Part shown: positions 45,041 through 58,300 of the stretch, piece by piece
How the letters are laid out: every line of letters begins with the position of its first letter
How positions within the stretch are numbered: the stretch's first letter is position 1
Assembly: GCF_000204055.1 (NCBI RefSeq)
Contig: NW_006768773.1
Coordinates: 1,773,748-1,837,747 of the forward strand
Direction: 5' to 3'
DNA from: Melampsora larici-populina 98AG31
Lineage: Eukaryota > Basidiomycota > Pucciniomycetes > Pucciniales > Melampsoraceae
DNA: 64,000 bases
Made by a program: the position numbers and the translations under genes
Notes under the pieces: generated by a model
The model's database searches: none
What the model saw: the letters and a program-made list of their open reading frames with translations, nothing else
Told to the model about the DNA's origin: nothing

Positions 45041-48000
45041 ATGTCTATTCCAGGTGAATCGACTCCTTCTAGCTCAAATAGAACATATCGAAATTCAGAA
45101 TTCGATCAACGCACCCGAGCTCTTGCTGCATTAGAGTCATCTCCTACTCCTAACCCTCTCGCCATGTCTAGTTCGATCTCCATGGATCAATTACCTAACG
45201 CTCGTCCAGCTCGTCCACTTAGCATGTGGTCTTATTCTACTAACACTCCTAACAACTTCTCCGGTGCTACTCCTCCTAATCTAACTCGTCATCTCACTTC
45301 TTCTTCACCTAACCCTAAACGTAGTACTCGTTGGACTGTGATCATTCTACCACCTGCATGTCTACCTCATTCTCCTCCTCCGGCTCAGGTATCGGGATTT
45401 GCTCATGGCTATGGTGCACCAGGTCGTTACTCTGGAGGAATCTTGATCCCTTTACAGCCTACGGTTCGTCTACTTTCATTTGCCTAATCATCCCGAAAAA
45501 CAACTTTGATTCAATTGGTTTTTTTTAAAATATAGCTTACCTTACAGTTGGCTTCGATCGCTCGGGAGTTTTCACTTCCTTCAACTGGTGGTTTAACACT
45601 TCATCTTAACATCGACAATCATTCTACAGGAGCTCCTCGAATCACAGATGATACTTGGCTAGTTTTGTTTGGATGGGCCTTTGATGACCAAGTTTCAAAT
45701 TTACCTTCTCATTACAGTCATCCACCTACTGGACTTCTCAGCTCTCTTGGTCTTCGTTAGTTCATTCCTTGATGTTCCATGCATATAAACACATGACTTA
45801 TTAACTATTTTTCCGATTTTCTGACGTTTGATCTAGCCGTGGCTGCCCGACTCGAGTTTGATATTGACCTTCGCAAGGCAAGGTGGTACGAAGGTTGGGC
45901 TAGTGCTCCTCAACAGCAAACACAGTCTCAATTATCAACTTCCTCATTTTTGCCGAATGGTCATCGTAACTCTCTCGCTCTTAGTCGAGACCCACCCAAA
46001 AGTCTTCATCTCTCATCTCAGACTTCCAGAAGAGGAAGTGATGCCACAGGATCACATACAATCACTGGTTCTCGTAGTAATACGCTCTCATCTGGAGGAG
46101 ATCCTAGATTGAGTTTAAGAAATTTGATAGTGACCTCATCAGATGACCAAAAGACGATCGATGGGGAAGAAGATAGCTCGAGAAGTCTTCAATCTGCTAG
46201 TAGTGCTACACAACCACAGCAATCGTCACCGGAGGAGATTTATAGTCATGATCAGAACCCAGAAATCAACTCGACGCAACAAGGTACTAATGATGTTGGC
46301 AAACTCGAAAAAATTGAAGAAGACAATATTTTTGATCACGATGTACGGGCAATTGAAGAAGATGATCAGACTCCGATGAACGAACCTAATCATTATCGAC
46401 CCAAGAGTGGAAGTGGATCAGAGACTAGCAGCGGAGATCAAAGTTGCAGAAGCCATACGGCCGAAACAGCTCAAGTTGAAGAACAGAGAGAGATGTTGTC
46501 ATCCTCCTCTCATCATGATCAACAACTTCCACCTACCATTCCTCGATCTGATTCGAAATTGTACAACGTCGATGAACAGGATACCGACACAAGATCGATC
46601 TCTACGTCCCTCTCAACAGGATCACATCCGATTTCTCAATCTCAATTAGAGGAGGAACACAGTTCTGTTTCGGAGGAAGCTCAACGTCAGATCTTAGAAG
46701 CCATGGAAGCTGCCGAGGCCGAGCGGATTGAAGCGGAGGAAAGCAGACTAGAGAGACAAAGAGCCGAGGCTGAGGCGAAGAAACAAGCAGAACTAGTCGA
46801 ACAAGAAAGAATTGCAGCTCAATTGAAGCTTGAAGCAGAGGAGAGGCAAAAGGTCATTGAATTGGCTGAAAGAGAACGTAGAGAAGCTGAACAGCGGGCA
46901 TTGGAGGAGTTGGAACAACTCAAGGCAAAACAACTTAAAGAGCAAGCCGAAGCTGCAAAAGCTTCAGCAAAATCTCAGACTCAAAGCGTGAACTCTATCA
47001 AAAGGATTGAAGAAGAAGGATCGAAAGCTGGAATGGATGGGCCCGTGTCTATGGGACTCCACAACAACGCTGATCCGGCCAATGCCTCTACTACAACGCA
47101 AGCAGAGGCCGAGACCAACGCCCCAGCCCCTCGTTCATTCAATCTACTACGGAGAAGTTCGATTTCTTCTGCTGCTTCCTCTATCCGCCGATTCTCGGGC
47201 GAACACCTCTTTTCCAGAAGACAGTCACAAGCTTCTAAAGACGAAGAGGATGCTCAAAAGATTATTGCAGAAATGAACCGCTTGGTACAGGAAAATGCTA
47301 AGACGCCAGACGTAACCCAATCGACAACAATAGCCCCAACCAATACCCGGCCCTCATCGCCTTCTAGTCAGTCAGTTCGATCATTAGTCGTTAAAGAGAG
47401 TCCACGTGAACCACCTCCAGCTCCTACAAGATCAAAGGTCATGATGCTAGCGAAGGCTTTTGATGAAGCACACTCTCCCACTTTCTCACCACCGTTGTCT
47501 TTACATAAACCTCGCTCGCGGTCCAGCATGTCATCTATACTGACATCTGATTCTATCATTCCACCTGTACCATTGGTCGACGAGGTATTTAACCAATTCA
47601 TTCCTCGCTACATGATCCTAATCCAACTTTCACTCCAAAACCTTTCTTGAGTACTAACATCTTGTCCATTTTTTTCACTCTTACGCGCCTCGACAGAATC
47701 CATCAAAAACTAAACCTACAGATCCATTGGCTCCGATTTTGTATTCTTACAAGAGTAATGATAGGCTTTCTGAAGATCTCGCAGATTTCATTGTCCAGGC
47801 ACAAGATGATGCTCTAGCTCGTCATCAGAAGTTTGTTGTGGCTTTATCGGGCGGGAGCTTGCCTAAGCTGATGGCTTCTGGTTTACTCAACAAGACTGGG
47901 GTCAAATGGGAAACATGGTGAGCTTTTTTCTTTCTTACAATTGATCACATCTGATTTTGATATGTTTCATCATCCTTGTAGGAAAGTATTCTTTGCAGAT

Positions 48001-51000
48001 GAACGAGTGGTTCCACTTGATCATCCAGACTCCAATTTTGCAGCTTGTATGGATACTCTCTTTTCGAAAGTCCCCATCGAGCGAAGTCAGATTACTACTA
48101 TCATGGGACTTCCACCTGATGGTATGGACTTGGACGAAATATCACCGGACATTGCTTCGATTTATGAAGCTCAAATACTTGACGAAATCCGCCCTGAGCC
48201 GGATCATCCACGTTTTGACTTGATCCTCCTTGGTATGGGTGATGACGGACATACATGCTCTTTATTCCCGCATCATCCCCTCCTAGACTCTAATACCATC
48301 GTTACGTGGCTTAACGATAGTCCCAAGCTTCCGCCCCATCGAATCACTCTCAGTCTTCCCGTACTCAATTGTGCTCATAAGCTAGCTTTTGTCTGCACAG
48401 GGTCCGGTAAACAAAAAATGCTTGCTGATGTACTCACACAGAAACCTTCGCCGTCTCAACCAGCTAGCCTGGTGAAACTCGCAGATGGTCCGGTATCATG
48501 GTTTGTGGATACAGCTGCCGCGAACGGTGGAAGTTATCCACAAGCCTTTTACAAGAGCCGGTCTTCTGTTCAGACCGTTGGTACTACTTCGTCTAGTCGA
48601 ACCGGATCCTCAACTGGCACGCATTCTACCAAAACCGAATCTGTAAGACTCGATCGATATCCATTCAATTTACTTGTCTATCCGCCTGTTTATCCTAGCT
48701 TTGAAGGCATGATCTATCCTACACGTTTACCTTCTATGATTGACCGACCATACCTTACACTTAATTTATTGCAGGTTGATAGCAGCTTAAAGTTTTCAAC
48801 AGGTTCAGCTGGAGGAAGTCTAAAAGATTCGCACTTAAATAAATCAGGTGACTCGGGAAATGATCACTTGGATCAAGAGGGATATGGATCTCATCGACAT
48901 TCAACTTCAAACTCGGTTGAGGAGCCCATTGACACCACCATCGATCATTCCGTATCTATTACGCTTTCTATAGATACAGACTTTGTAAGAAATAACTTCT
49001 ATCCTTACAACTTGAGGGTTTATCCCGCTTTATACCCTTATATACAAGATACCATCTATATGCCTATGTTACCTAACGTCTTACGATCGAAATCTAATCA
49101 TGAACAGAAGCAGCAAACAGATGAGCGTAACATGGGATCCTCTGGCACTGAAAGAAAATTGGACCCTTCACCGATGGTAAGGACAAAGTCAAATGTTTTT
49201 GAACCTGAAACTCACCCTTCGATCACCGAATCGAGCAAGCATGGATCTAGACTTTCCTCAGCTTTTGACTTACCTACTTTACCTCTACCTCTTCCTCATT
49301 CACAGATCGAAGAGCAAGTCTCGGTTCACCGCGGACTCGACGAAGTTGATGAAAAAATTCCATTGAATGATGTGCCAGCGAATGAGAGGACATCTAGCAT
49401 TTCTACGGACTCTTCAACTTCAAACTCTAGATCGATGAAGGTGATCAACCAAACCCTAGACTATCCTCACAATTTACAAATCTATCCTTCAATCTATCCT
49501 AATCTCGACTGTAATTCGATTTATCCGTCTTTCTTACAGATCGTTCATCAAGCTGTTTCATCAACTAGTACTAGTAGTAGTCATGATGGTCAATCTAGTT
49601 CGTTTCATTCTAGGGATTCTTCTCCTGTTGTGATCAGTTCGCCGGAAACTTATCCGTCGGCCAGCGTTCCGGATGACTTATCTAGTACGTTTGATTGTCC
49701 TTTTTATTTTTCACGCATTTACTTCGGCTTCCAGTATTCCCATTGATGACAATCGTACCCTTTTCAGTATCTACACAATCACAATCGGATGGAATTGTTA
49801 GAAGTCTTTCTCGCTCCAGTTCCGTCGAGGATATGAAGCCTTCGCCATCAAGCACTGTCCGGATCGATGTAGATTTATCAAGGCCAGAACTGGCCTCGCG
49901 CCATTTTAATGGTCATGACACGATGAATTATCCTAACAATCTCTATCAAGTATACCCGGCATTGTACCCTTCAATGGTCATATATCCTATCACTACGAGC
50001 CCCATGGACAAGCCCGAAAATAGACCATCATTGTCTATCGTACAAGAAAGAGGTGAGCCCTGTTCCCGCGTCTTCAAGATCTGTAGAACACAACCCTGAA
50101 GACGAATGATTCTACCTATAGGGATCATTGATGTTGAAGAGAAACAGGTGCGTACTACATATCTCTTTCCGCCACTATGACCCAATATCTGACTCTTTCC
50201 TTTGCTACATATACAATACAGATCCCTCGACATGTTCCTACTCCGGTCCACACGCTTTTGCCAAAGTCCAACAAGGCCGTTGCTTATCAATCACCGTCGA
50301 CAGAACAGTTTCCTATCCTACTCTCGAACCTAGAGCAACAACCATCCGAAATTGATCACAGGACTCAACCATCGACTCTATTTGTTCAGAGTCCACTAGA
50401 TGTTCATCAGTCTAATCTATCGGAATTATTTCACAATGCTCATCCAACACATCTCACTTCCTCTTCTGACAAAAGCCTGAACCCTGCAGCATCCTCCAAT
50501 CAACGCTCACGTGATACTAGTCCGTCTTCCCACATGGAGCACGTTCCAATAGGCTTACAAATGCAATCTTCTACGCTTAGTCCTTCTTTCTATGGTAGAA
50601 GTGAAAATCCGATCGAAATTAAGCCTGTAGCAAAGCCACAGTTGCATGCGAGTCCGGTAGTAGTCCAGCAGTCATACTTACCTGATTTCTTCTATCCGAC
50701 GACGACGTCATCATCCTTATCGGTTCATCCTAGACCCATCTCACCGTCGGTGCCTTACAGTCAAAGAAGTGGAATCACCTCTCTTGGCTTCACATCTGAA
50801 TCACTAATCCCGATCGGCGGGACCACACAAGCCTCGACCCTCGGCGCATCATTCTATGGTGATTCAAGTTCTCATGACCAGAGCGAGGAATCGCGCGGGT
50901 TACCAGAGTCCACATTACACGATTCGTCTTCCCAGAACACATGCGCTGTCTCTTCAACTGCATATTCGAGTGATGTTACTCCTATGCACCTTACGGACAA

Positions 51001-53975
51001 CGAATCTGTATCTAGTCCGCGTTCTCCAGACCGACTTCCTTCCGCTGATTTGATGGACCGAATGATTCATAGCCCGACGACGGGAATGATCAAATGTGGA
51101 TTCATTGAATCTCAGGCTGCAGCTTTTCAATCTATCTCTAAAGACCATCAACATGAAGATCTTGAATCTGAGCCTCATCTGATGGAGCATGATGATTCGA
51201 TCAAGGTGGTTTCTTTAGCGGATGCTAGTATCATGAGTCCCTCGATCGTAGATTATCATGAGAGACCAGAAGCTTCTTTGACGGCAGATGAGGCCTCCCA
51301 TCGGTCCTCAAGTCCGGTCTCAGAGACCACACCGAAGCCGGCTTGTCCGTCTCTCTTCGGTACTATCGATAATTGTGAAACACCTGAGCGTAGCACGGAT
51401 CAGATGCAGGCTGATGAATTAGCAGACTTGAATAGTGTTCCTGAACAACCTCAATCTCCAGCACATCATTCTGATTTCACGTCTGAATATTGTACACGAA
51501 GCTCATTGGTCTTGGCAGATGACGAAATCAAACAAATCCCTTTGAAAGAAATCTCCGATATTACACCATCGATTGCTGAATTTCACAAGACTCACGAAGG
51601 TTCAGAAGAAAGTGAAGCTATGGAGGTGAAGGAGGAAAACGATGAACCACAAGATTTAGATTTCGAACCTTGCTCGCCAGATAGATTACCATCAGCGGAT
51701 CTGATGGGGCGCTTAAGGCTTTCACCTACTTCCGAGTCTTTTCCTGAGAAGCAGTTCTTGGAATATGCTCCATCAGTAGAAGAAGGGAGCAGGCAAGGTC
51801 AGGCGCTGCTTGAGGCTGATAACCAATGTATGGTCACCAAATTATCAGAAGCGAGTATCATTTCACCTTCGATCGCTCAATTTCATCATATCCCCGAGTC
51901 GGCCTCAGAGGGAAGCGTCAAGTCTTCACCGGTTGACGTATCAAGCAAAAAAGCACTCGATGCATCTGATCAGACTGTAGGCGAAGATTCGAAACTTCCA
52001 TCAGAGTCAACAGAATCAACGTCAGTTGCCAAAGAGGAAGAAGAAACAAGAACGAATGGCGATGTACCACCGCTCCTTTTACAACCTACAAGTGTGCCAC
52101 ACTCCGCTGGCCCATCTTCAGCGGGTAGTACGTCACCCATCTATGCAATTTCTACTGATCAAGTAGGACCATTAGTATCAGCTAAACGACAACCTATCAC
52201 AGATGAAAATCATCGTCTTTCGCTTACTGCTTCACATCGAATGTCATGGTTAAGGACTTCACCTACGCCACCTTTAGGTGCAACTCTGAGTAATAGTCCA
52301 GAGGTTTCACCGATGTTGAGGACTATTGGTGCAAGTGGTGAGTCGAATATTGAAAACCTTTTCTTACCGTATGTACTTTTATTAAATGAATTGTTTCACA
52401 GCACTTCACGACCAAATTCCAAATCCAGAGGTAGGTTGTTGTTATTCCTCTCAAGGTTCTTCATATCCACAGGCTGATATTTCTTTATCCTCAATCAGAC
52501 GCAATCAGATGATGATAATGACTCGCACTCAGGGACTGGTAATCTTGTTGATTTCGATTTAGATCGGTTACGAGCTCTCACTGGACACTCTTTATCTACG
52601 CCCATGGGAACCAGTGAGAATGGAGACAGTGTCAAGGATTGGACACAGGAACTCATACCACTCGTAGACTCGGGAATCAGACCACACGAAGTAGAACCAT
52701 CTCTCGACCCTACTGAACCGATTCAAGGTGCATCGGGTGGTGATTTGAATGATGAAGAAGATATTTTAGCACACAGAGATGCTAGTGAGGCCCTCTTGAC
52801 ACAGATACCCGTTGAACAGGTTAGCCTTTGACAGATTTTGTGTTTGAAATGAAGCTCCATGAAGCTTTAAACTGATTCTTTCTCTGGTGAATTCTCAGAT
52901 TGGCTTGACTGCAATGCCACCACCACCACCACCGATTTTATTCCCATTTGCTGATGAAGAAGAGATTAGCGAGGCAGTTGCTCAATTTGTGAGTCTTTTG
53001 CGAATTCAGGTTTGAAGCACTTATGAATAGTATAAACTAAACGAAAACGTGTGTTAAAAAGGTCTTTGAAGCACAAGAGGCTGCTTTTCAACGACAAAGT
53101 CGGTTTAGGATTGCCCTTAGTGGCGGATCGTTATCACAAATCGTTGGAGCTGGAATTGTTACTGATGATCGCATGCAATGGGAGCATTGGTAAGTCATAA
53201 GTCAATTCTAGAAGGAAATGAGTCATAAGTCAATTCTCGAAGGAAATGCTTTGAATGTTGAACATCTTTGAAATTTGTGGTGTTTAGGGAGGTATTCTTT
53301 GTGGATGAAGCCCTTGTATCGATTCATTCACCCGAGTCAACGTTCTGTCAATTTCATGAAGCTATATTGAAACATGTACCGATTCCGATCGAACAAGTAC
53401 ATACTATCAATCGATTATCAGAAGCTCAAATTGAAGAAGCGATTAAAACGATTGATGGATCTGATCGAATGACCGATGAACTTGCTGATATATATGAACA
53501 AGATTTATTGAAAGTGTTTCCAGAAGCAGATATGGAAGCAGAAGATGAAAGTCAATTGATCAAACCCAAGTTTGATTTAGTTTTACTAGCATTAGGACAA
53601 GATGGACATATCGGAAGTCTTTTACCAAACCATCCATTATTAGGTGAATCGAATTGGTATGTAGCATGGTTAGGAGATTCACCCATTCAACCTAGTCATC
53701 GAATCACTTTTACTTTACCTTTATTAAATTCATCACATCAGATTGGATTGATTGGGATTGGAGAAGATCGATCGATCGTTCTGGCTGATGCATTGAATCG
53801 GAGTATTGAATCGGATGTACCTATGGAAGAAGATCGAATTAATCCGGCTGCTTTGTTGAAAACTGATAAACGTCCAATCGTTTGGTTTGTGGACGCTGCT
53901 GCTTGTCAACTGAGTCAGTATCCTCAATCTAGGTTTTGGGATGAAGAAGAAGAAGAAGCGGAAGTTCCTTGTTAA
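45041..53975 (+). CDS. giant fusion protein with two 6-phosphogluconolactonase domains
   Basis: Thirteen exons (45041-45463, 45548-45755, 45837-47584, 47697-47917, 47982-49684, 49768-50052, 50122-50147, 50222-52337, 52402-52430, 52499-52819, 52899-52988, 53062-53189, 53288-53975) sum to 7,986 nt, exactly 2,661 residues, all GT-AG. Residues 95-260 form a globular domain (RWTVIILPPACL, GYGAPGRYSGGILIPLQPT). Residues 490-590 are a charged coiled coil. The first 6PGL domain (about 799-1045) has VALSGGSLP, FADERVVPLDHPDSN and GMGDDGHTCSLFP, so its catalytic signature is complete. It has no ATG of its own, which supports fusion to the upstream exons. A 1,300-residue disordered linker with YP-rich repeats follows. 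The second 6PGL domain (about 2360-2661) keeps LSGGS and GQDGH but has VDEALVSIHSPES instead of DER...SN. 6PGL hydrolyses 6-phosphogluconolactone in the pentose phosphate pathway and is normally about 250 residues. Two or three separate genes remain possible. Confidence 0.75.
48656..50000 (+). repeat. four YPxNLxxYPxxYP repeats in the 6PGL linker
   Basis: Coding repeats start near 48656, 48999, 49460 and 49926 (residues about 1092, 1206, 1359, 1487). Each has the form YP-x-NL-x-x-YP-x-x-YP, followed after 4-8 residues by IYP. Copies: RYPFNLLVYPPVYP, FYPYNLRVYPALYP, DYPHNLQIYPSIYP, NYPNNLYQVYPALYP. They lie in otherwise Ser/Thr-rich disordered sequence. Confidence 0.8.
51019..51900 (+). repeat. 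two further short repeat families in the linker
   Basis: SPDRLPSADLM occurs twice (near 51020 and 51680). A PSI-centred motif occurs three times as SIMSPSIVDYHE, DITPSIAEFHK and SIISPSIAQFHH (near 51230, 51560 and 51860). Upstream, STLxxSFYG occurs twice (near 50570 and 50835). They are short linear motifs in disordered sequence, likely binding sites. Confidence 0.7.
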
Positions 53976-55397
53976 GTAGTAGTACATCATAGGAATAGTA
54001 TACATGAAGAAAAGTGATTTTTTTTCTCTTTCTCTTTCTTACTTTCTTACTTTGGTGACTGATTGGTAGTTAAATAATGAATGGGTTTTTAATGATTTTT
54101 AATTTTTTGTAAGAAAAGAAATGTGTAATGAATTGAATTTTTTAATGATTTTAATTTTGAAAAATGTAGAATTATGCATCTGTTTCTCTCTGCTTTTTTT
54201 TTTGGTTTTCTTTTTTTCGAATTTTAGATTTCAAAGTTTCTTGTGGGTTTTCCTTGTTCTTTTTTCTTTCTGACTTAATTGGTTTCTCTTGCAACGTCTT
54301 TTTTCTCTCTTTTTTCTGCTTTTTATTGGTTATCTTTTGTGGACTTTGTAAGGTTAGAGTTGTATGAATGAAACGTAAGAAAGGTTCGAAAGATTTAGTA
54401 TGGTTTTTTTGGTTGAGGTACCGTTTGTGTGAGTTCTGGGTTTAATTTATGCGATTGGTTGAGGTTGGGTCTTGACACTGTGAGGACATTTATTGATGGC
54501 TTCAAGTTCTATTCGATAAGAATTGGAAGAGGAAATCATCCTTGGAAGGTTTTGATGAAATTATTAGTTGATCTGCAAGTCGGTCTTTTGCCAAGACAGA
54601 AATGATTAAGGAATTAAATTCGGATTCTGTCGTCCAAGTATGACAAGGTATGTATATGAACTTTTCACTTTGCGATGTTCAAATGTTTTCGTTGTGTATG
54701 ATTAAGTGTTTTCGTTGTGTATGTTCTCTGTTGTCGTCCTTGAGATTTATCGTCGGATCAATGCGAAAAATAAAACCTCTTGTACGCCACTCACATGTTG
54801 TTAGTATGAGTTGATCGCCAAAAGTAAGACCATGAAGGAAGCGTGACCAAGCGCTATACGTCAAGAGGAAGCGCAACATAGGTGCGCAAAAGACAGAAGT
54901 TGTGGCGAGCGTCATTATGGATGATGGTCAAGATCCTGCTTTCTAACAATTCTTTTGGAGAGAAGGAAATCTTGGGGTCGCGCCCGCGTTACTGAAACGT
55001 AGCTTCCGCCCGGCGCCGTATATGGAGAGTTATAATTGATCAGTCCAAACTGATAACTGCATGCCAAATTATTGATTGAAGAAGGATATTGGGCTGATAT
55101 TTTTTTGATGACCATGGCAAACCACTGGGGTAACCTCGTCGGCTCGTGTTCCGTTCACAACATCTTCAACAAAACAAAAGGTTTTATTTAGGATCCTTAT
55201 TCTTTACCAAAGGCGTCAACTATGAGTGCTTGCAGAACTCTTCACAATCGTAAGTGACTTTCAAAGTCTTTCAGCTTAGAACGTATCGCTAACGAGAACT
55301 TACTTTCGAAATCATAGCAAAGCGTTCCTTTAACTCATGAAATCCATCCCAATACTTTTCAACTCGTGGCAGCGCCTCATCCCATCTCGCGCGCTTG
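53976..55397. other. 3' region and promoter spacer
   Basis: T-rich sequence follows the fusion gene. No coding gene is supported. The start of the next gene is at the right edge. Confidence 0.5.
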
Positions 55398-58300
55398 ATG
55401 CGATCGAGTTCAATCATCTTCGTCTTCTCTTGGTCAACATTGGCGTACCATAGCGTCTCAGGGTCACCCCAAGTTGTGAAGATTCCAACAGCAAATGACT
55501 TAGCCCGTGATACGCCAGAGACCAAGCACAATTTACTCGGTTTGACTGTCAATGAAAATTCTACACTTCGGGCACCCATGAATCAAGAACCAGTTGTCGT
55601 GCTACCGCCGACGTTTACTCCACCAGCGGGTATGGCATCTAGCTCTGGGAAAACAAGCATCGCGTCCTCTTATCTGCCTCCGAGTGCAGGTTCAGATTCT
55701 TCGACATTGGCTAAGAATTCAGGAGTCCCCGGAGCTCATGTATTTGTAGCCGGCACGACACAACCTTCACCTTCAGATTCTCCGGGGACCACACCAATAC
55801 CATCGCCACCAACCACTGAGGCAACCTCTTCAGAAAATCAAACAATGGTTCCCTCTGACACTGGTGAAAAAGCGCCTATCACTTCCACCGAAATGAAAAT
55901 CTCTGCAGCGCCAGAGAAAGATTCTCAAAGTCCATCCAACTCATCATCAGATATCAAGGTACCCCAGGTTGTGAAGATTCCAATGGCAGAAGACCTTGGC
56001 CGAGATACGCCGGAAACTAAACACAATTTACTCGGTCTGACCGTCAACGAAAACTCTACTCTTCGTGCTCCTACAAGTCAAAACCCAGTCGTCGTGCTAC
56101 CACCGACGGCCACTCCATCAACGGCAATGCCCTCTAGTTCCGGAAACACGAGCATCGCGTACTCCTCCTTACCTCCAGTGGCATCCACTCCAGCGTCGAA
56201 TTTCTCTACATCAAATAACAATTTAGGAGCGTCTGGAGCTCAGTCACTTTCTTCCGGAGACACAGAGCCTCCACCGTCAGAGACTCCCGGAACCGTGTCA
56301 TCAGCATCTTCGCCGCCCGCTGCACCAAATCCTTCAGAAAATAGAACTATAAGCTCTTCGGATACAAACTCATCCACATCAGATGATAATTCAGAACCAT
56401 CTGGATCTCATGTATTTCTAGTTGGGGAGACACAATCTTCACCTTCAGATTCTTCCGGAACAATGCCACCATCATCGCCGCCGCCCGCTGAGCCAATTTC
56501 TTCAGAAAATCAAACTATGTCTGCTTCTGATACCAGCACAAATATGTCAATCACTGCTGCGGAAGTGGAACCTTCTCCAGCGCCAGAAACTTCACCCAAG
56601 CCATCATCGGAGATCAAGTTACCCCAGGTTGTAAAGATTCCAACGGCAGAAGACCTTAGTCGCGATACGCCGGAAACCAAACACAATTTACTCGGTCTGA
56701 CCGTCAACGAAAACTCTACTCTTCGTGCTCCTACAAATCAAAATCCAGTCGTCGTGCTACCACCAACGGCAATGCCCTCTAGTTCTGGAAACACAAGCAT
56801 CGCGTCCCCCTCATTACCTCCAATAGCATCGACTTCGGGGTCGAATTCATCTACATCAGTGTACAACGGCAATCAAACAGGGTCCTCCTCAATCACCAAT
56901 CCAGGACTATCCAGAGGTCATGTATTTCTAGCTGGGGAGACGTCACCTTCACCTTCAAATTCTTCCACCACATCATCAACATCCTCGCCACCTACTGCAC
57001 CAATTTCTTCAGAAAGTCGAACAATCAGTTCTACTGATACTAATGGAAATGCTTCTATCCATCCCACCGAAGTGGAAACTTCTCCAGCATCAGAGAATGC
57101 GACGCAACCTATACCTTCAGATCCTCCCGCCGGATCATCGTCATCCTTACCTCCCACTGCATCAAATTCTTCAGAAAATCAAACAAGTGGTTCTTCTGAT
57201 ACCGGTGCAACTGATTCTATTAATCCCACCGAAATGAAAAACTCTTCAGTGCCACAGCAAACGCCGCAACCTCCACCTTCAGATTCTCCCACCGTACCAT
57301 CATCATCCTCGCCGCCCACTGAACCAATTGCTCCAGAGAATCAAACAACAAGTTCTTTGGATACTGGTGAAAACGCGTCTAACCCTCTCCCCGACTTGGA
57401 AAATGCTTCAGCGCCGGAGCAAGCGACGCAAGCTGCACCTTCAAATTCTCCTGCCGTACCATCATCATCCTCGCCATCCACTGAACCAAATCCTACAGAA
57501 CAATTAAGTGCTGGTGATACCGGTGATACTAGTGAGGATGCATCCATCAATTCTAACCAACTGAAAACTTCTCCTGAGCCAGAGCAAACTTCTCAAAGTG
57601 CAGTCAACTCAACATCCACTAACAGATTGCCCCAGGTTGTCAAGATCCCGACAGCAGAAGGTATCAGTCGAGATACTCCGGAGACCAAGCACGATTTACT
57701 TGGTCTTACAGTCAACGAAAATTCTACACTCCGAGCGCCCAAAAATCAGGGTACAGTTTTAGTTCTACCACAGACGGCCACTCCACCCATGTCAATTATT
57801 TCTAATTCTGGGAAAACAGGTACTGTGTCATCGACGGCCTCCTTAGCTTCATCAGATTCTTCCTCATCAGTGAGAAATGGCAACCAACGAGGACCCCCTA
57901 TCAACTTAGGATCGTCTGAAGCTCCTGTAGTTGCAGCCACGGAGACGCAACTTTCATCTTCATCTTCTCCCGATGTCGTGCCGTCATCATCCTTGCCGCG
58001 CACTGCTTCAATCTCTTCAGAAAGTCAAACAATCAGTTCTTCTGGTAATGATGGAAATCCGTCTAAGACTTTAACCGATGCGTTAACCCCTTCAGCGTCA
58101 GGTCCAAATTCACAAAGGACAACTAACCCACCATCTGATAGTAGTAGTGCTTCTTCTGACCTTGGCCGACTCATACCGCCCCTAGTTTTCAATCTCACTC
58201 AGGCGACCGGAGCCACGAAACCTGTGTTCAACATCACTATCATTGCGCCAAATCAGACACACAACGGCAGCACTTCTCCAGTCGTAGGCATCAGCAATGT

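Noticed and set aside
56510..57550. Minus-strand ORFs opposite the secreted repeat protein
   Set aside because: Antisense shadows of Ser-rich repeat coding sequence.
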